A stretch of 24,521 nucleotides of DNA from contig DATLHO010000088.1 of NCBI GenBank assembly GCA_035539855.1, positions 1 to 24,521 on the forward strand. The letters are read 5' to 3'. The number at the start of each line of letters is the position of its first letter. Positions within the stretch are counted from its first letter, which is position 1. The notes under the pieces are model-generated. The model was not told the origin of the DNA, made no database searches, and saw only the letters and a list, made by a program, of their open reading frames with translations. A program made the position numbers and the translations under genes. The DNA comes from DATLHO01 sp035539855. GTDB lineage: Bacteria; Bacteroidota; Ignavibacteria; OLB7. This document shows, one piece after another, positions 14,849 to 21,934 of the stretch.

Positions 14849-15733
14849 TCAACGTGTGGCCGAGCCGAGATGGCGCGCGAAGAACCGCGCGGTGCGCTCG
14901 ATGGCATGCTCGAGTGCGGGCGTCGAGCCCTCGAACGGATGGACCGCACCGAAGGTATGCCCCGTCTGCGCGATCGGCTCGAACTCGGTGAGACTCGGAT
15001 CGGCGGCTGCGAGCAGTCGCCGGCCGTCGTCGATTCGCACCGACAGATCCTGCTCGCCGTGGACGATCAGCAGCGGGCGGCCGAGCTGGCGGACGCCACG
15101 CTCGATGTCGAGCTCGATACGGTGCAGCTCGAGGTCGCGAAGCACGCAGACGCCCAGGCGCATCTCCTGGCCGGTGCGCATGTTCCGGCTCTCGAGATAC
15201 CCGTCGCGGCGCCAGCGCTCCTTCTGGTGCTCGGTGTAGCGGTCGAACGTCGCGACCGAGCCCCAGACGCTCACCGAGCGCACCGCGGGCTCGCGACAGG
15301 CTCCGAGAATCGCAATGCCGCCGCCGCGCGAATGTCCAAGCAGGCCGATGCGCTCGGAGTCGACGCGCTCGAAGTGCGGCAGCCGCAGTCCCTCGACCGC
15401 GTCGATGACCTCGAGCAGCTCGGCGACCTCGCGCGAGAACGTGTTCTCCTCGAATCGGTCCAGCCGCGTGAAGTCCTGCCCGTGTCCCTCGACGCCGTTG
15501 CGGGTGAAGTTGAAGGCGATCGTGTAGAAGCCGCGGCGCGCCAGCGACGAGCAGACGTGCGGATTCGACCCCCAGTCCTTGAACCCCTTGAAGCCGTGCA
15601 CGAAAATGACGACCGGACGCGGACCCTCGACGGCGTCCGCGAATCGGGCGTCACAGTAGAGAACATCGTGTCCGCCGATGCCGAGCGTGAAGCGCTCGTG
15701 GCGGATGTCGTCGACGAGCACCGATCCATCCAT
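14849..15733 (-). CDS. Alpha/beta hydrolase (dienelactone hydrolase/peptidase-like)
   Basis: The 294-residue product starts MDGSVLVDDIRHERFTL at the ATG at 15733; an upstream in-frame ATG at 15826 would add a basic, unconserved stretch running into the kbl promoter area. The oxyanion-hole segment is VVIFVHGFKGFKDWG (residues 41-55). The nucleophile elbow is GHSRGG with Ser135. The likely acid is in HGEQD (Asp229) and the catalytic His in TGHTFG (His259). No signal peptide is present, so it is a cytoplasmic serine hydrolase. Relatives include dienelactone hydrolases, esterases and acyl-peptidases; the substrate cannot be read from sequence. The gene diverges from kbl and precedes the solenoid-HEAT gene on the same strand by 98 nt. 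Confidence 0.87.
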   Translation of the reverse strand: MDGSVLVDDIRHERFTLGIGGHDVLYCDARFADAVEGPRPVVIFVHGFKGFKDWGSNPHVCSSLARRGFYTIAFNFTRNGVEGHGQDFTRLDRFEENTFSREVAELLEVIDAVEGLRLPHFERVDSERIGLLGHSRGGGIAILGACREPAVRSVSVWGSVATFDRYTEHQKERWRRDGYLESRNMRTGQEMRLGVCVLRDLELHRIELDIERGVRQLGRPLLIVHGEQDLSVRIDDGRRLLAAADPSLTEFEPIAQTGHTFGAVHPFEGSTPALEHAIERTARFFARHLGSATR

Positions 15734-15739
15734 AGCTCG

Positions 15740-15795
15740 ACAAGGTATTGCCGTCGCCGTGTGCCGCGCAAGGGCCGGACGGTTTCGTAACTTGT
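15740..15795. promoter_or_regulatory. Divergent hydrolase/kbl promoter region
   Basis: On the minus strand CTTG (15772-15769), a 21-nt spacer and TACCTTGT (15747-15740) approximate the Bacteroidota promoter form. They lie so close to the hydrolase ATG (15733) that the mRNA would be nearly leaderless. On the plus strand TAACTTGT (15788-15795) is a possible -7 element for kbl, 53 nt before its ATG, with no matching upstream TTG. Confidence 0.35.
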
Positions 15796-15848
15796 GCGCT
15801 TCGGCGGGCCGCGCGCTCGCGTTCATATCTCACCGACGAATCTGAATC

Positions 15849-17063
15849 ATGGATAGCACGCTGAAGCCGGTCCTGGCGCGGGAGCTCGAGAGCATCCGCG
15901 AGGCTGGACTCTTTAAGAACGAGCGGATCATCACGTCGGCGCAGGGAGTCGAGATCACCGTCGAGGGTCGCCAGACGCCGGTGCTGAACTTCTGCGCCAA
16001 CAACTACCTCGGCCTCAGCTCGCATCCCCGCGTCATCGAGGCCGCGCATCGCGCGCTCGACGCCCATGGCTACGGCATGAGCTCGGTTCGCTTCATCTGC
16101 GGCACCCAGGACATCCATCGCGAGCTCGAGCAGAAGCTCGCCGCCTTCCACGGCACCGACGACACGATCCTCTATGCCGCGTGCTTCGACGCCAATGGCG
16201 GCGTCTTCGAGCCGCTGCTCGGCGAGTCCGACGCGATCATCTCCGACCAGCTCAATCACGCCTCGATCATCGACGGCGTGCGCCTGTGCAAGGCGAAGCG
16301 CTACCGCTACGCCAACGCCGACATGGCAGACCTCGAGGCGCAGCTCAAGCAGGCCGACGCCGACGGCGCCGTGCAGAAGATGATCTCCACTGACGGCGTC
16401 TTCTCGATGGACGGCATCATCGCGCCGCTGGACAAGGTCTGTGACCTCGCCGAGAAGTACAACGCGATCGTCATGGTCGACGAGTCGCATGCGACGGGCT
16501 TCATGGGAGAGAAGGGACGTGGCGCCGTCGAGTATCGCCACGTCATGGGTCGCGTCGACATCATCACGAGCACGCTCGGCAAGGCGCTCGGCGGAGCCAT
16601 CGGCGGCTACACGACCGGCCGTCAGGAGATCATCGACATGCTCCGCCAGCGCTCGCGGCCATACCTGTTCTCCAACTCGCTGCCGCCGGTCGTCGTCGGC
16701 GCGAGCATCGCGGTCATCGACATGCTTTCGGAGACCACCGAGCTGCGCGACCGGCTCGAGGAGAACACGCGGTACTTCCGCCAGCGCATGGGCGAGACGG
16801 GCTTCGACATCGTTCCGGGCGAGCACCCCATCACGCCGATCATGCTCTACGACGCCCCGCTGGCGCAGGAGTTCGCATCGCGGCTGCTCGAGGAGGGGAT
16901 CTACGTCATCGGCTTCTTCTACCCGGTCGTGCCGAAGGGACAGGCCCGCATCCGCGTGCAGATCTCGGCCGCGCACGAGCGCGCGCACCTCGATCGCGCC
17001 GTCGAGGCGTTCACGAAGGTCGGACGGGAGCTCGGCGTGCTCAAGACCGAGGCGATCGGCTGA
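15849..17063 (+). CDS. kbl: Glycine C-acetyltransferase (2-amino-3-ketobutyrate CoA ligase)
   Basis: The product has 404 residues, like E. coli Kbl (398). Kbl cleaves 2-amino-3-oxobutyrate with CoA to glycine and acetyl-CoA, the second step of threonine breakdown after threonine dehydrogenase. It is a PLP enzyme of the alpha-oxoamine synthase family. FCANNYLGL (residues 48-56), SSVRFICGTQ (78-87), the PLP-stacking His137 in LNHASI, DESHATG (211-217) with the pyridine-N Asp, and the Schiff-base Lys245 in STLGKALGG are all present. The start MDSTLKPVLARELE is family-typical. The Kbl-like GTQDIHRELE and overall length favour Kbl over BioF or HemA. No tdh is adjacent. The ferritin gene follows 112 nt later. 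Confidence 0.93.
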   Translation: MDSTLKPVLARELESIREAGLFKNERIITSAQGVEITVEGRQTPVLNFCANNYLGLSSHPRVIEAAHRALDAHGYGMSSVRFICGTQDIHRELEQKLAAFHGTDDTILYAACFDANGGVFEPLLGESDAIISDQLNHASIIDGVRLCKAKRYRYANADMADLEAQLKQADADGAVQKMISTDGVFSMDGIIAPLDKVCDLAEKYNAIVMVDESHATGFMGEKGRGAVEYRHVMGRVDIITSTLGKALGGAIGGYTTGRQEIIDMLRQRSRPYLFSNSLPPVVVGASIAVIDMLSETTELRDRLEENTRYFRQRMGETGFDIVPGEHPITPIMLYDAPLAQEFASRLLEEGIYVIGFFYPVVPKGQARIRVQISAAHERAHLDRAVEAFTKVGRELGVLKTEAIG

Positions 17064-17126
17064 CCGGGCGTCGTAGTGCGCGTTCGATCGGCGCGCCGGC
17101 GTGCTGGCACATTCGTGCCCGCGCCG

Positions 17127-17134
17127 TACATTCG
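17127..17134 (+). promoter_or_regulatory. Possible -7 element for the ferritin gene
   Basis: TACATTCG matches TAnnTTTG at 7 of 8 positions, 41 nt before the ATG at 17176. No TTG is placed correctly upstream. Confidence 0.3.
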
Positions 17135-17175
17135 CGCCTTGTCGACGAGCTCTCACCTATTCCCGAACGAACGCC

Positions 17176-17610
17176 ATGACAAACGAACAGATCTGCGACC
17201 GTCTCAACGAGATCCTCGGTCTCGAGCTGGCAGGGACGATGATGTACCTGAACTACTCGTTCTTCATCTACGGTCACGCGCGTATTCCGATCGTCGGATG
17301 GTTGCGCTCGCAGGCGGGGGAGGGTATCACGCACGCGACCGAGGTCGGCGAGAAGATCACCGCCTTCGGCGGAACGCCCGTAACGTTCCCGGCCGCGGAC
17401 CAGTTCAAGCCGCGCTTCGATTCGCTCGACGACATGCTCCGCTCGGCGCTCGCGCTCGAGAAGAACGCGTTCAACAAGTACGCGTCGCTGCTGAGGGACA
17501 TCGAGAACGAGAACCTCGTGCTTCGCGTGTTCCTCGAGAACAAGGTCGGCGAAGAGTCCGAGCACATCGAGGAGATCGAGAAGATGCTCCGTCCGGACGT
17601 CGTGCACTGA
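17176..17610 (+). CDS. Bacterioferritin-like ferritin
   Basis: The 144-residue product starts MTNEQICDRLNEIL at the ATG at 17176 and forms a four-helix ferritin-like bundle. Bacterioferritins oxidise Fe(II) at a di-iron centre and store it as ferric mineral. Candidate ligands are Glu17 (helix A), Glu49 with His53 (helix B), Glu95 (helix C) and Glu127 with His130 (helix D). Helix B has E-x-x-x-H (GEGITHA) in place of the E-x-x-H of E. coli Bfr. The haem-ligand Met that precedes the His by two is Ile here, so it is probably haem-free. It is 10-15 residues shorter than Bfr. It stands between kbl and the TonB-receptor operon and ends at a strong hairpin. A Dps-like or other ferritin-like role is less likely. 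Confidence 0.85.
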   Translation: MTNEQICDRLNEILGLELAGTMMYLNYSFFIYGHARIPIVGWLRSQAGEGITHATEVGEKITAFGGTPVTFPAADQFKPRFDSLDDMLRSALALEKNAFNKYASLLRDIENENLVLRVFLENKVGEESEHIEEIEKMLRPDVVH

Positions 17611-17637
17611 CCGCGTACGAACCTGGCCGACATACCC

Positions 17638-17668
17638 GGGGGCACCGTGATCCGATCACGGTGCCCCT
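17638..17668 (+). terminator. Terminator hairpin after ferritin
   Basis: GGGGCACCGTGAT (17639-17651) and ATCACGGTGCCCC (17655-17667) are perfectly complementary: 13 pairs around CCG, or fewer pairs with a larger loop. It starts 28 nt after the stop; TCGTCGTT follows. Confidence 0.7.
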
Positions 17669-17685
17669 CGTCGTTCCCGGCCACC

Positions 17686-17703
17686 GGTTACCGATCGATA
17701 ACC
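17686..17703 (+). promoter_or_regulatory. 18-bp palindrome, candidate operator of the TonB operon
   Basis: GGTTACCGATCGATAACC is an inverted repeat with a single mismatched pair (position 6 against 13). It ends 9 nt before the TTG of the next promoter, where an activator would bind. It does not look like a canonical Fur box. Confidence 0.4.
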
Positions 17704-17712
17704 TTCAGGCCC

Positions 17713-17742
17713 TTGCGGATTGCGGCACGCGTGATATGTTTG
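17713..17742 (+). promoter_or_regulatory. Bacteroidota-type promoter of the lipoprotein-TonB-DUF4856 operon
   Basis: TTG (17713-17715), a 19-nt spacer and TATGTTTG (17735-17742) match the Bacteroides consensus at both elements. The GTG start of the first gene is 45 nt downstream. The ferritin terminator lies just upstream, so a new promoter is expected here. Confidence 0.7.
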
Positions 17743-17787
17743 TGTAGACACAGTCCAAATAAGCATAGCTACGAACCGCGACTGCCC

Positions 17788-18009
17788 GTGAGACTGCTCA
17801 AGAGATCCTTCATTCTGATCGGAATCCCCGCTCTTCTATCGACGGTCGCCCTGACGTCGTGCGAAGACGACCCGATCCTCGCTCCCCAGTCCGGTGGGTC
17901 GAAGACCAACGGCAGCTACGGCAACATCGCCGTGGCGCCTCCGGTCGACACCGTCTCCGCGCCTGATCGAGCCGCCGACAACCTCCCGACCAATCCCGAA
18001 GTCTTCTAG
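17788..18009 (+). CDS. Small lipoprotein (73 aa) at the head of the TonB operon
   Basis: I take the GTG at 17788 as the start: VRLLKRSFILIGIPALLST forms a basic n-region and hydrophobic core, ending in the lipobox ALTSC with Cys25 as the lipidated residue. The mature part is only 49 residues, begins CEDDPILAPQ, is rich in Pro/Ala/Asp/Asn and has no recognisable fold. CEDD at +1 to +4 is acidic, as often in Bacteroidota lipoproteins that reach the surface. The stop is 12 nt before the TonB-receptor ATG, so the two are almost surely co-transcribed and probably partners. Its small size and the GTG start make it easy to miss. The function is unknown. Confidence 0.72.
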   Translation: MRLLKRSFILIGIPALLSTVALTSCEDDPILAPQSGGSKTNGSYGNIAVAPPVDTVSAPDRAADNLPTNPEVF

Positions 18010-18021
18010 GCTCCCGAACTC

Positions 18022-20505
18022 ATGACGCCCCGAGCTCTCCTTACTCTCGTTGTCCTACTTGGATTCGGTCTAAGTACAAGTTCGTACTCGCAGGAGTCCG
18101 CAACCGCGACGATCGAGGGCCGTGTGGTCGACTCGGCCAGCGGCGATCCGGTCGTCGGCGCGGCGGTGTACGTGCTCGCCGAGAGATCGCGCGCGGGAGG
18201 GCTCAGCGGACGCGACGGAGCGTTCCGGATCGAGCGGGTGCCGGCCGGCACTCTTACGCTGCGCGCGCGGCTGATCGGCTATCGCGACCGTGAGGTCACC
18301 GTGCGCACGACCGCGGGACAGACCGCGAGCATGACGATCACGATGGGCGAGGGAGAGGTGATGATGCGGCCGGTGGAGGTCATCGGAGAGTCGCCCGAGG
18401 TCTACAGCCGAATGACCGGTACCGCGACCAGGGTCGACGCACGGACGCTGGCGGTGATCGCACCGATTGGCACCCAGGAGGTCGTCCAGTACATCCCCGG
18501 CATCAACAGCGCCACCGACGACGGCATCGGCAACTCGCGCATCAGCGTCGGCATTCGCGGACTCAACCCGCGGCGCAGCTCGCGGGTGCTCGTGCTCGAG
18601 GACGGCGTGCCGATCGCCCCCGCGGTCTACCTCTACCCGAACATGTACTACAACCCGCCGGCCGAGCGCATCGAGGCCGTCGAGGTGATCAAGGGGAGCG
18701 CGTCGGTGCGCTATGGTCCGCAGACGATGGGCGGGGTGGTGAACTACCTGACGCGGCGACCCGGAGCGAGCTTCGGCGCGCTCGGGCAGCTCACCGTCGG
18801 CACCAACGGCTACCTGACGGCACTTGCGGAGATCGGCGGTTGGGGAAGCGAGACGATCCAGCCCGAGCTGCAACTGCTGTTCAAGCGCGGCGACGGATTT
18901 CGCGACAACAACGAGTTCGCGCAGTACAACGGAACGCTCAAGCTCAACATCGTGCCGGACGATCAGCGCATCGTCTACGTGAAGGCCAACGTCGACTACG
19001 AGAACTCGAGCGCGACGTACACGGGTCTGACCGAGTACACGTTCGCGACCGATCCGACCTTCAACCCGAAGGAGAACGACGAGTTCACGGTTCTCCGCGG
19101 CTCGCTCGACGTGCTGTACTCGAACCGCCTGGCCGAGGACCTGATGAGCACCACCAAGGTCTACGCGAACTACTTCGACCGCCAGTGGTGGCGTGAGAAC
19201 GATGTCTTCGTCCGACCCGGCTCGCTCGAGGGCGGCGAGCGCCAGCCCGTGCCCTACTACGAGCAGGGCGATCTCGTGCGCGTCGGCAACGGCACGGACA
19301 ACTACGGGAACCTGCGGACCTTCTACGTCGTGGGCGCCGAGCAATCCTACGAGATCGATCATACGCTCTTCGGCGCGGCATCGCACCTCGAAGTCGGCGG
19401 CCGTCTGCACTGGGATCGGTTCATCGACAACCGCGTCATCGGCGACGCGCCCGATGCCCGCACGGGCGTCACGTACGAGAACGATCCCGAGGACTCGACG
19501 AAGAAGATCATCCTCGGCCTCGCGAACAACTACGAGACCACCGCGATCGCGCTGTTCGCATCGAACAGACTGAGCTTCGGAGACCTGACGATCACCCCCG
19601 GCATCCGCGTCGAGGTCTTCGAGCAGCAGATGGTCGATCGCCTGCAGGGCGCGACCTACCAGGATCGAACGAGCCATGTGATCCTGCCGGGCATCGGAGC
19701 GAACCTCGCGCTGGGCGACTGGAATCTGTTCGCCGGCCTGCATCGCGGCTACACGCCGCCGTCGAGCGGCACACTCGCGGTCGTCAACTGGGGCGCGAAC
19801 ATGGCCACCGGCGGGCTCGATCTCGAATCCGAGAAGAGCTGGAACGCCGAGCTCGGCGCGCGCGCGGCGCTCGACTGGGCGCACCTCGAGATCGCGGGAT
19901 TCCACATGTCGATCGAGGATCTCGTCGCGGCCGGCATCGGCTCGACGTTCAAGAACCTCGGGCGCGTGCGGACCTACGGACTCGAGGTCGGCACGAGGGT
20001 GCTCGGCTCGCGCCTCGACGACGCGCTTCCCGATCTCGACCTGGCCTACACGCTCCTCGGCACCGAGGTCGTCGAGGGAACGATGCGCTCGGCGGTCATC
20101 GCCGGCAACGTCGCGGTCGACCTGGCCGGCCGGGAGATGCCGTACGCGCCGCATCACACGCTCAACGTCGGACTGTCGAAGGAGCTGCCGTTCGGACTCG
20201 CCGCGCACGCGGACATGCAGTACGTCAGCCGCGCCTACACCGACTTCGAGAACATCGAGACGACCTACAACCGCGGCGATACCGGTCCGGTGCCCGCGTA
20301 CATGCTCTTCAACGCGAGCGCGAGCTACCGGATCACGCCGGAGCTCAGTCTCAGCGTCGCCGCCAAGAACCTGCTCGACCGCGTGTACATCGGTTCGCGC
20401 CTGCACTCGCATCCGGGCATGCCGGAGGCGAACCAGAGCTCGGGCATCATGCCGGGCGGACGGCGGCAAATCAACCTGACCGTGCGGTACGCCCTCGGTC
20501 GATGA
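18022..20505 (+). CDS. FecA-type TonB-dependent outer-membrane receptor
   Basis: The product has 827 residues. A signal peptide (residues 1-24, ending SYSQ) is followed by a carboxypeptidase-regulatory-like domain (about 28-110, beginning IEGRVVDSASGDPVVGAAV), common at the N-terminus of Bacteroidota receptors. The plug domain (about 140-255) contains VGIRGLNPRRS, LEDGVPIAP and KGSASVRYGPQTMGGVVNY. A 22-strand-type barrel follows and ends KNLLDRVYIGSRLHSHPG...IMPGGRRQINLTVRYALGR, which resembles FecA-family C-termini but ends in Arg rather than an aromatic residue. FecA-like receptors import ferric citrate or other ferric chelates using TonB-ExbB-ExbD energy. The ferritin and the DUF4856 protein next to it support iron as substrate. 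No fecI/fecR pair is present. Confidence 0.93.
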   Translation: MTPRALLTLVVLLGFGLSTSSYSQESATATIEGRVVDSASGDPVVGAAVYVLAERSRAGGLSGRDGAFRIERVPAGTLTLRARLIGYRDREVTVRTTAGQTASMTITMGEGEVMMRPVEVIGESPEVYSRMTGTATRVDARTLAVIAPIGTQEVVQYIPGINSATDDGIGNSRISVGIRGLNPRRSSRVLVLEDGVPIAPAVYLYPNMYYNPPAERIEAVEVIKGSASVRYGPQTMGGVVNYLTRRPGASFGALGQLTVGTNGYLTALAEIGGWGSETIQPELQLLFKRGDGFRDNNEFAQYNGTLKLNIVPDDQRIVYVKANVDYENSSATYTGLTEYTFATDPTFNPKENDEFTVLRGSLDVLYSNRLAEDLMSTTKVYANYFDRQWWRENDVFVRPGSLEGGERQPVPYYEQGDLVRVGNGTDNYGNLRTFYVVGAEQSYEIDHTLFGAASHLEVGGRLHWDRFIDNRVIGDAPDARTGVTYENDPEDSTKKIILGLANNYETTAIALFASNRLSFGDLTITPGIRVEVFEQQMVDRLQGATYQDRTSHVILPGIGANLALGDWNLFAGLHRGYTPPSSGTLAVVNWGANMATGGLDLESEKSWNAELGARAALDWAHLEIAGFHMSIEDLVAAGIGSTFKNLGRVRTYGLEVGTRVLGSRLDDALPDLDLAYTLLGTEVVEGTMRSAVIAGNVAVDLAGREMPYAPHHTLNVGLSKELPFGLAAHADMQYVSRAYTDFENIETTYNRGDTGPVPAYMLFNASASYRITPELSLSVAAKNLLDRVYIGSRLHSHPGMPEANQSSGIMPGGRRQINLTVRYALGR

Positions 20506-20543
20506 TAATTCACTCCTGTTCCAACCCCACTATTGCCTCGACC

Positions 20544-21863
20544 ATGACCAGCTTCAGCTACCGTTCCCGACTCACCGCGCTGGCCGCGGCGCTCATGCTG
20601 GGCGGATCGCTCGCCGGCTGCACCGATGAAATCGTCGATCCGGGTCCCTCGAACGGCATTCCCGTGCCGTCGACGTACACGTTCGCGAGTCGCTTCGACG
20701 CGACGAAGTCCAGCGTCGATTACGGCGGGCAGGTCGTGCGCAACCTCCTGATCCAGGACCTGACGACCGCAGTCGCCAACCTGTCGAAGCCGGGCGCGGT
20801 CGCCGTCAGCGAGGCGGACCTGCTCGCGATCTACGAGCACAGCGACGCCGCGAACCTGGTGACGAAGGTCTCGGTCAGCGGCCGTGAGCTGCTCGAGTCG
20901 CAGTACAACCGCATCTCCACGGGCAAGAAGCTCTCCGACAAGATCTCGACCGCCTCGGTGATCGGCACGAACCAGACCGCCGACGCCCTTATCCGCGGCT
21001 GGATCCGGACCGCGGCGCTCAATGCCCAGGACGGCTCGAAGCTCGGCACGAGCGCGGCAATCCTCGACGAGAACGGTCGCGACATCGCCGAGATGATCAA
21101 CAAGGTGCTGCTGGGCGCGGTCTCGTATTACCAGGCCACGTCGGTCTACCTCGCCGGTGTTGCGACGAAGGACAACGCGGTCGCGGCCCCCGATGGAAAG
21201 GGCGGCGTGCTCGCCTACACGGTGATGGAGCACAACTGGGACGAGGCCTTCGGGTACTTCGGTGCGGCACGCGACTACGCCCGCTACAGCGACGACAACC
21301 TCACCGGCACCAGCGCCGACTACAGCTACGACTCCAACGGCGACGGCAAGATCGACCTGCGCTCGGAGTACAACCACACCGTCGCGCGCTACGCGGCGCG
21401 CCGCGATAAGAGCATCGCCGGGTCCGATTTCACGAAGGAGATCTTCGACGCGTTCCTGAAGGGTCGCACCGCGGTGACCAACCAGGGAACGACCGCCGAG
21501 ATCAACACGCATCGCGGCGCGGTGAGCACCGCGTGGGAGAAGATCATCGCAGCCTCGGCCGTGCACTACGTCAACGACGTCAGGAAGGCGATGGCCACCG
21601 CCGGTCAGCCCGACTTCAACGAGTTCGGACTGCGCCATGCGTGGTCGGAGATGAAGGGACTGCTAATCGCGCTGCAGTTCAACTCGGCGAAACTGATCAG
21701 CGACACGCAGCTCGCATCGATCCACACGCTCGTCGGTGACACGCCCGTCGTGGCCGCCGCCGGAACCGATGCGAACACGACGTACGCCGCCGCGCTCGAC
21801 TCCGTCAAGTCGGTCATGAAGAGCGTCTACGGTTTCAGCGACGCGCAGATGGCGGCGTGGTAG
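20544..21863 (+). CDS. DUF4856 (imelysin-like) lipoprotein
   Basis: The 439-residue product starts at the ATG at 20544, giving MTSFSYRSRLTALAAALMLG and the lipobox SLAGC (Cys26); an upstream in-frame ATG at 20502 is less likely. The mature protein opens with a Thr/Pro-rich spacer and YTFASRFDATKSSVDYGGQ, the usual opening of DUF4856 proteins. It is mostly alpha-helical and contains an EF-hand-like loop, DSNGDGKID (residues 263-271), followed by a Glu. A conserved HNWDEAFGYFG segment (about 231-241) recalls imelysin helices. DUF4856 proteins are outer-membrane lipoproteins of Bacteroidota near TonB receptors and are thought to act in iron or haem uptake; the exact ligand is unknown. The gene is 38 nt after the receptor and ends at a hairpin. 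Confidence 0.82.
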   Translation: MTSFSYRSRLTALAAALMLGGSLAGCTDEIVDPGPSNGIPVPSTYTFASRFDATKSSVDYGGQVVRNLLIQDLTTAVANLSKPGAVAVSEADLLAIYEHSDAANLVTKVSVSGRELLESQYNRISTGKKLSDKISTASVIGTNQTADALIRGWIRTAALNAQDGSKLGTSAAILDENGRDIAEMINKVLLGAVSYYQATSVYLAGVATKDNAVAAPDGKGGVLAYTVMEHNWDEAFGYFGAARDYARYSDDNLTGTSADYSYDSNGDGKIDLRSEYNHTVARYAARRDKSIAGSDFTKEIFDAFLKGRTAVTNQGTTAEINTHRGAVSTAWEKIIAASAVHYVNDVRKAMATAGQPDFNEFGLRHAWSEMKGLLIALQFNSAKLISDTQLASIHTLVGDTPVVAAAGTDANTTYAAALDSVKSVMKSVYGFSDAQMAAW

Positions 21864-21892
21864 TATCACGTCGACGATACGACGATCGTCTC

Positions 21893-21924
21893 GAGCCGGC
21901 GCAGGGTAGCACCCGCGCCGGCTC
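21893..21924 (+). terminator. Terminator-like hairpin after the DUF4856 gene
   Basis: GAGCCGGCGC (21893-21902) pairs with GCGCCGGCTC (21915-21924), and GGGT/ACCC pair inside around AGC, with one bulged A. It separates the iron operon from the membrane glycosyltransferase gene, whose ATG is 10 nt further on. It could instead lie in that gene's leader. Confidence 0.6.
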
Positions 21925-21934
21925 GGTGCGTTCA

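Noticed and set aside
17686..17703. Fur box before the TonB operon
   Set aside because: The palindrome lacks the GATAATGATAATCATTATC pattern; its core is CGATCG.
18070..20469. Minus-strand open frame of 799 codons opposite the TonB receptor
   Set aside because: Antisense shadow; the receptor motifs on the plus strand are unmistakable.
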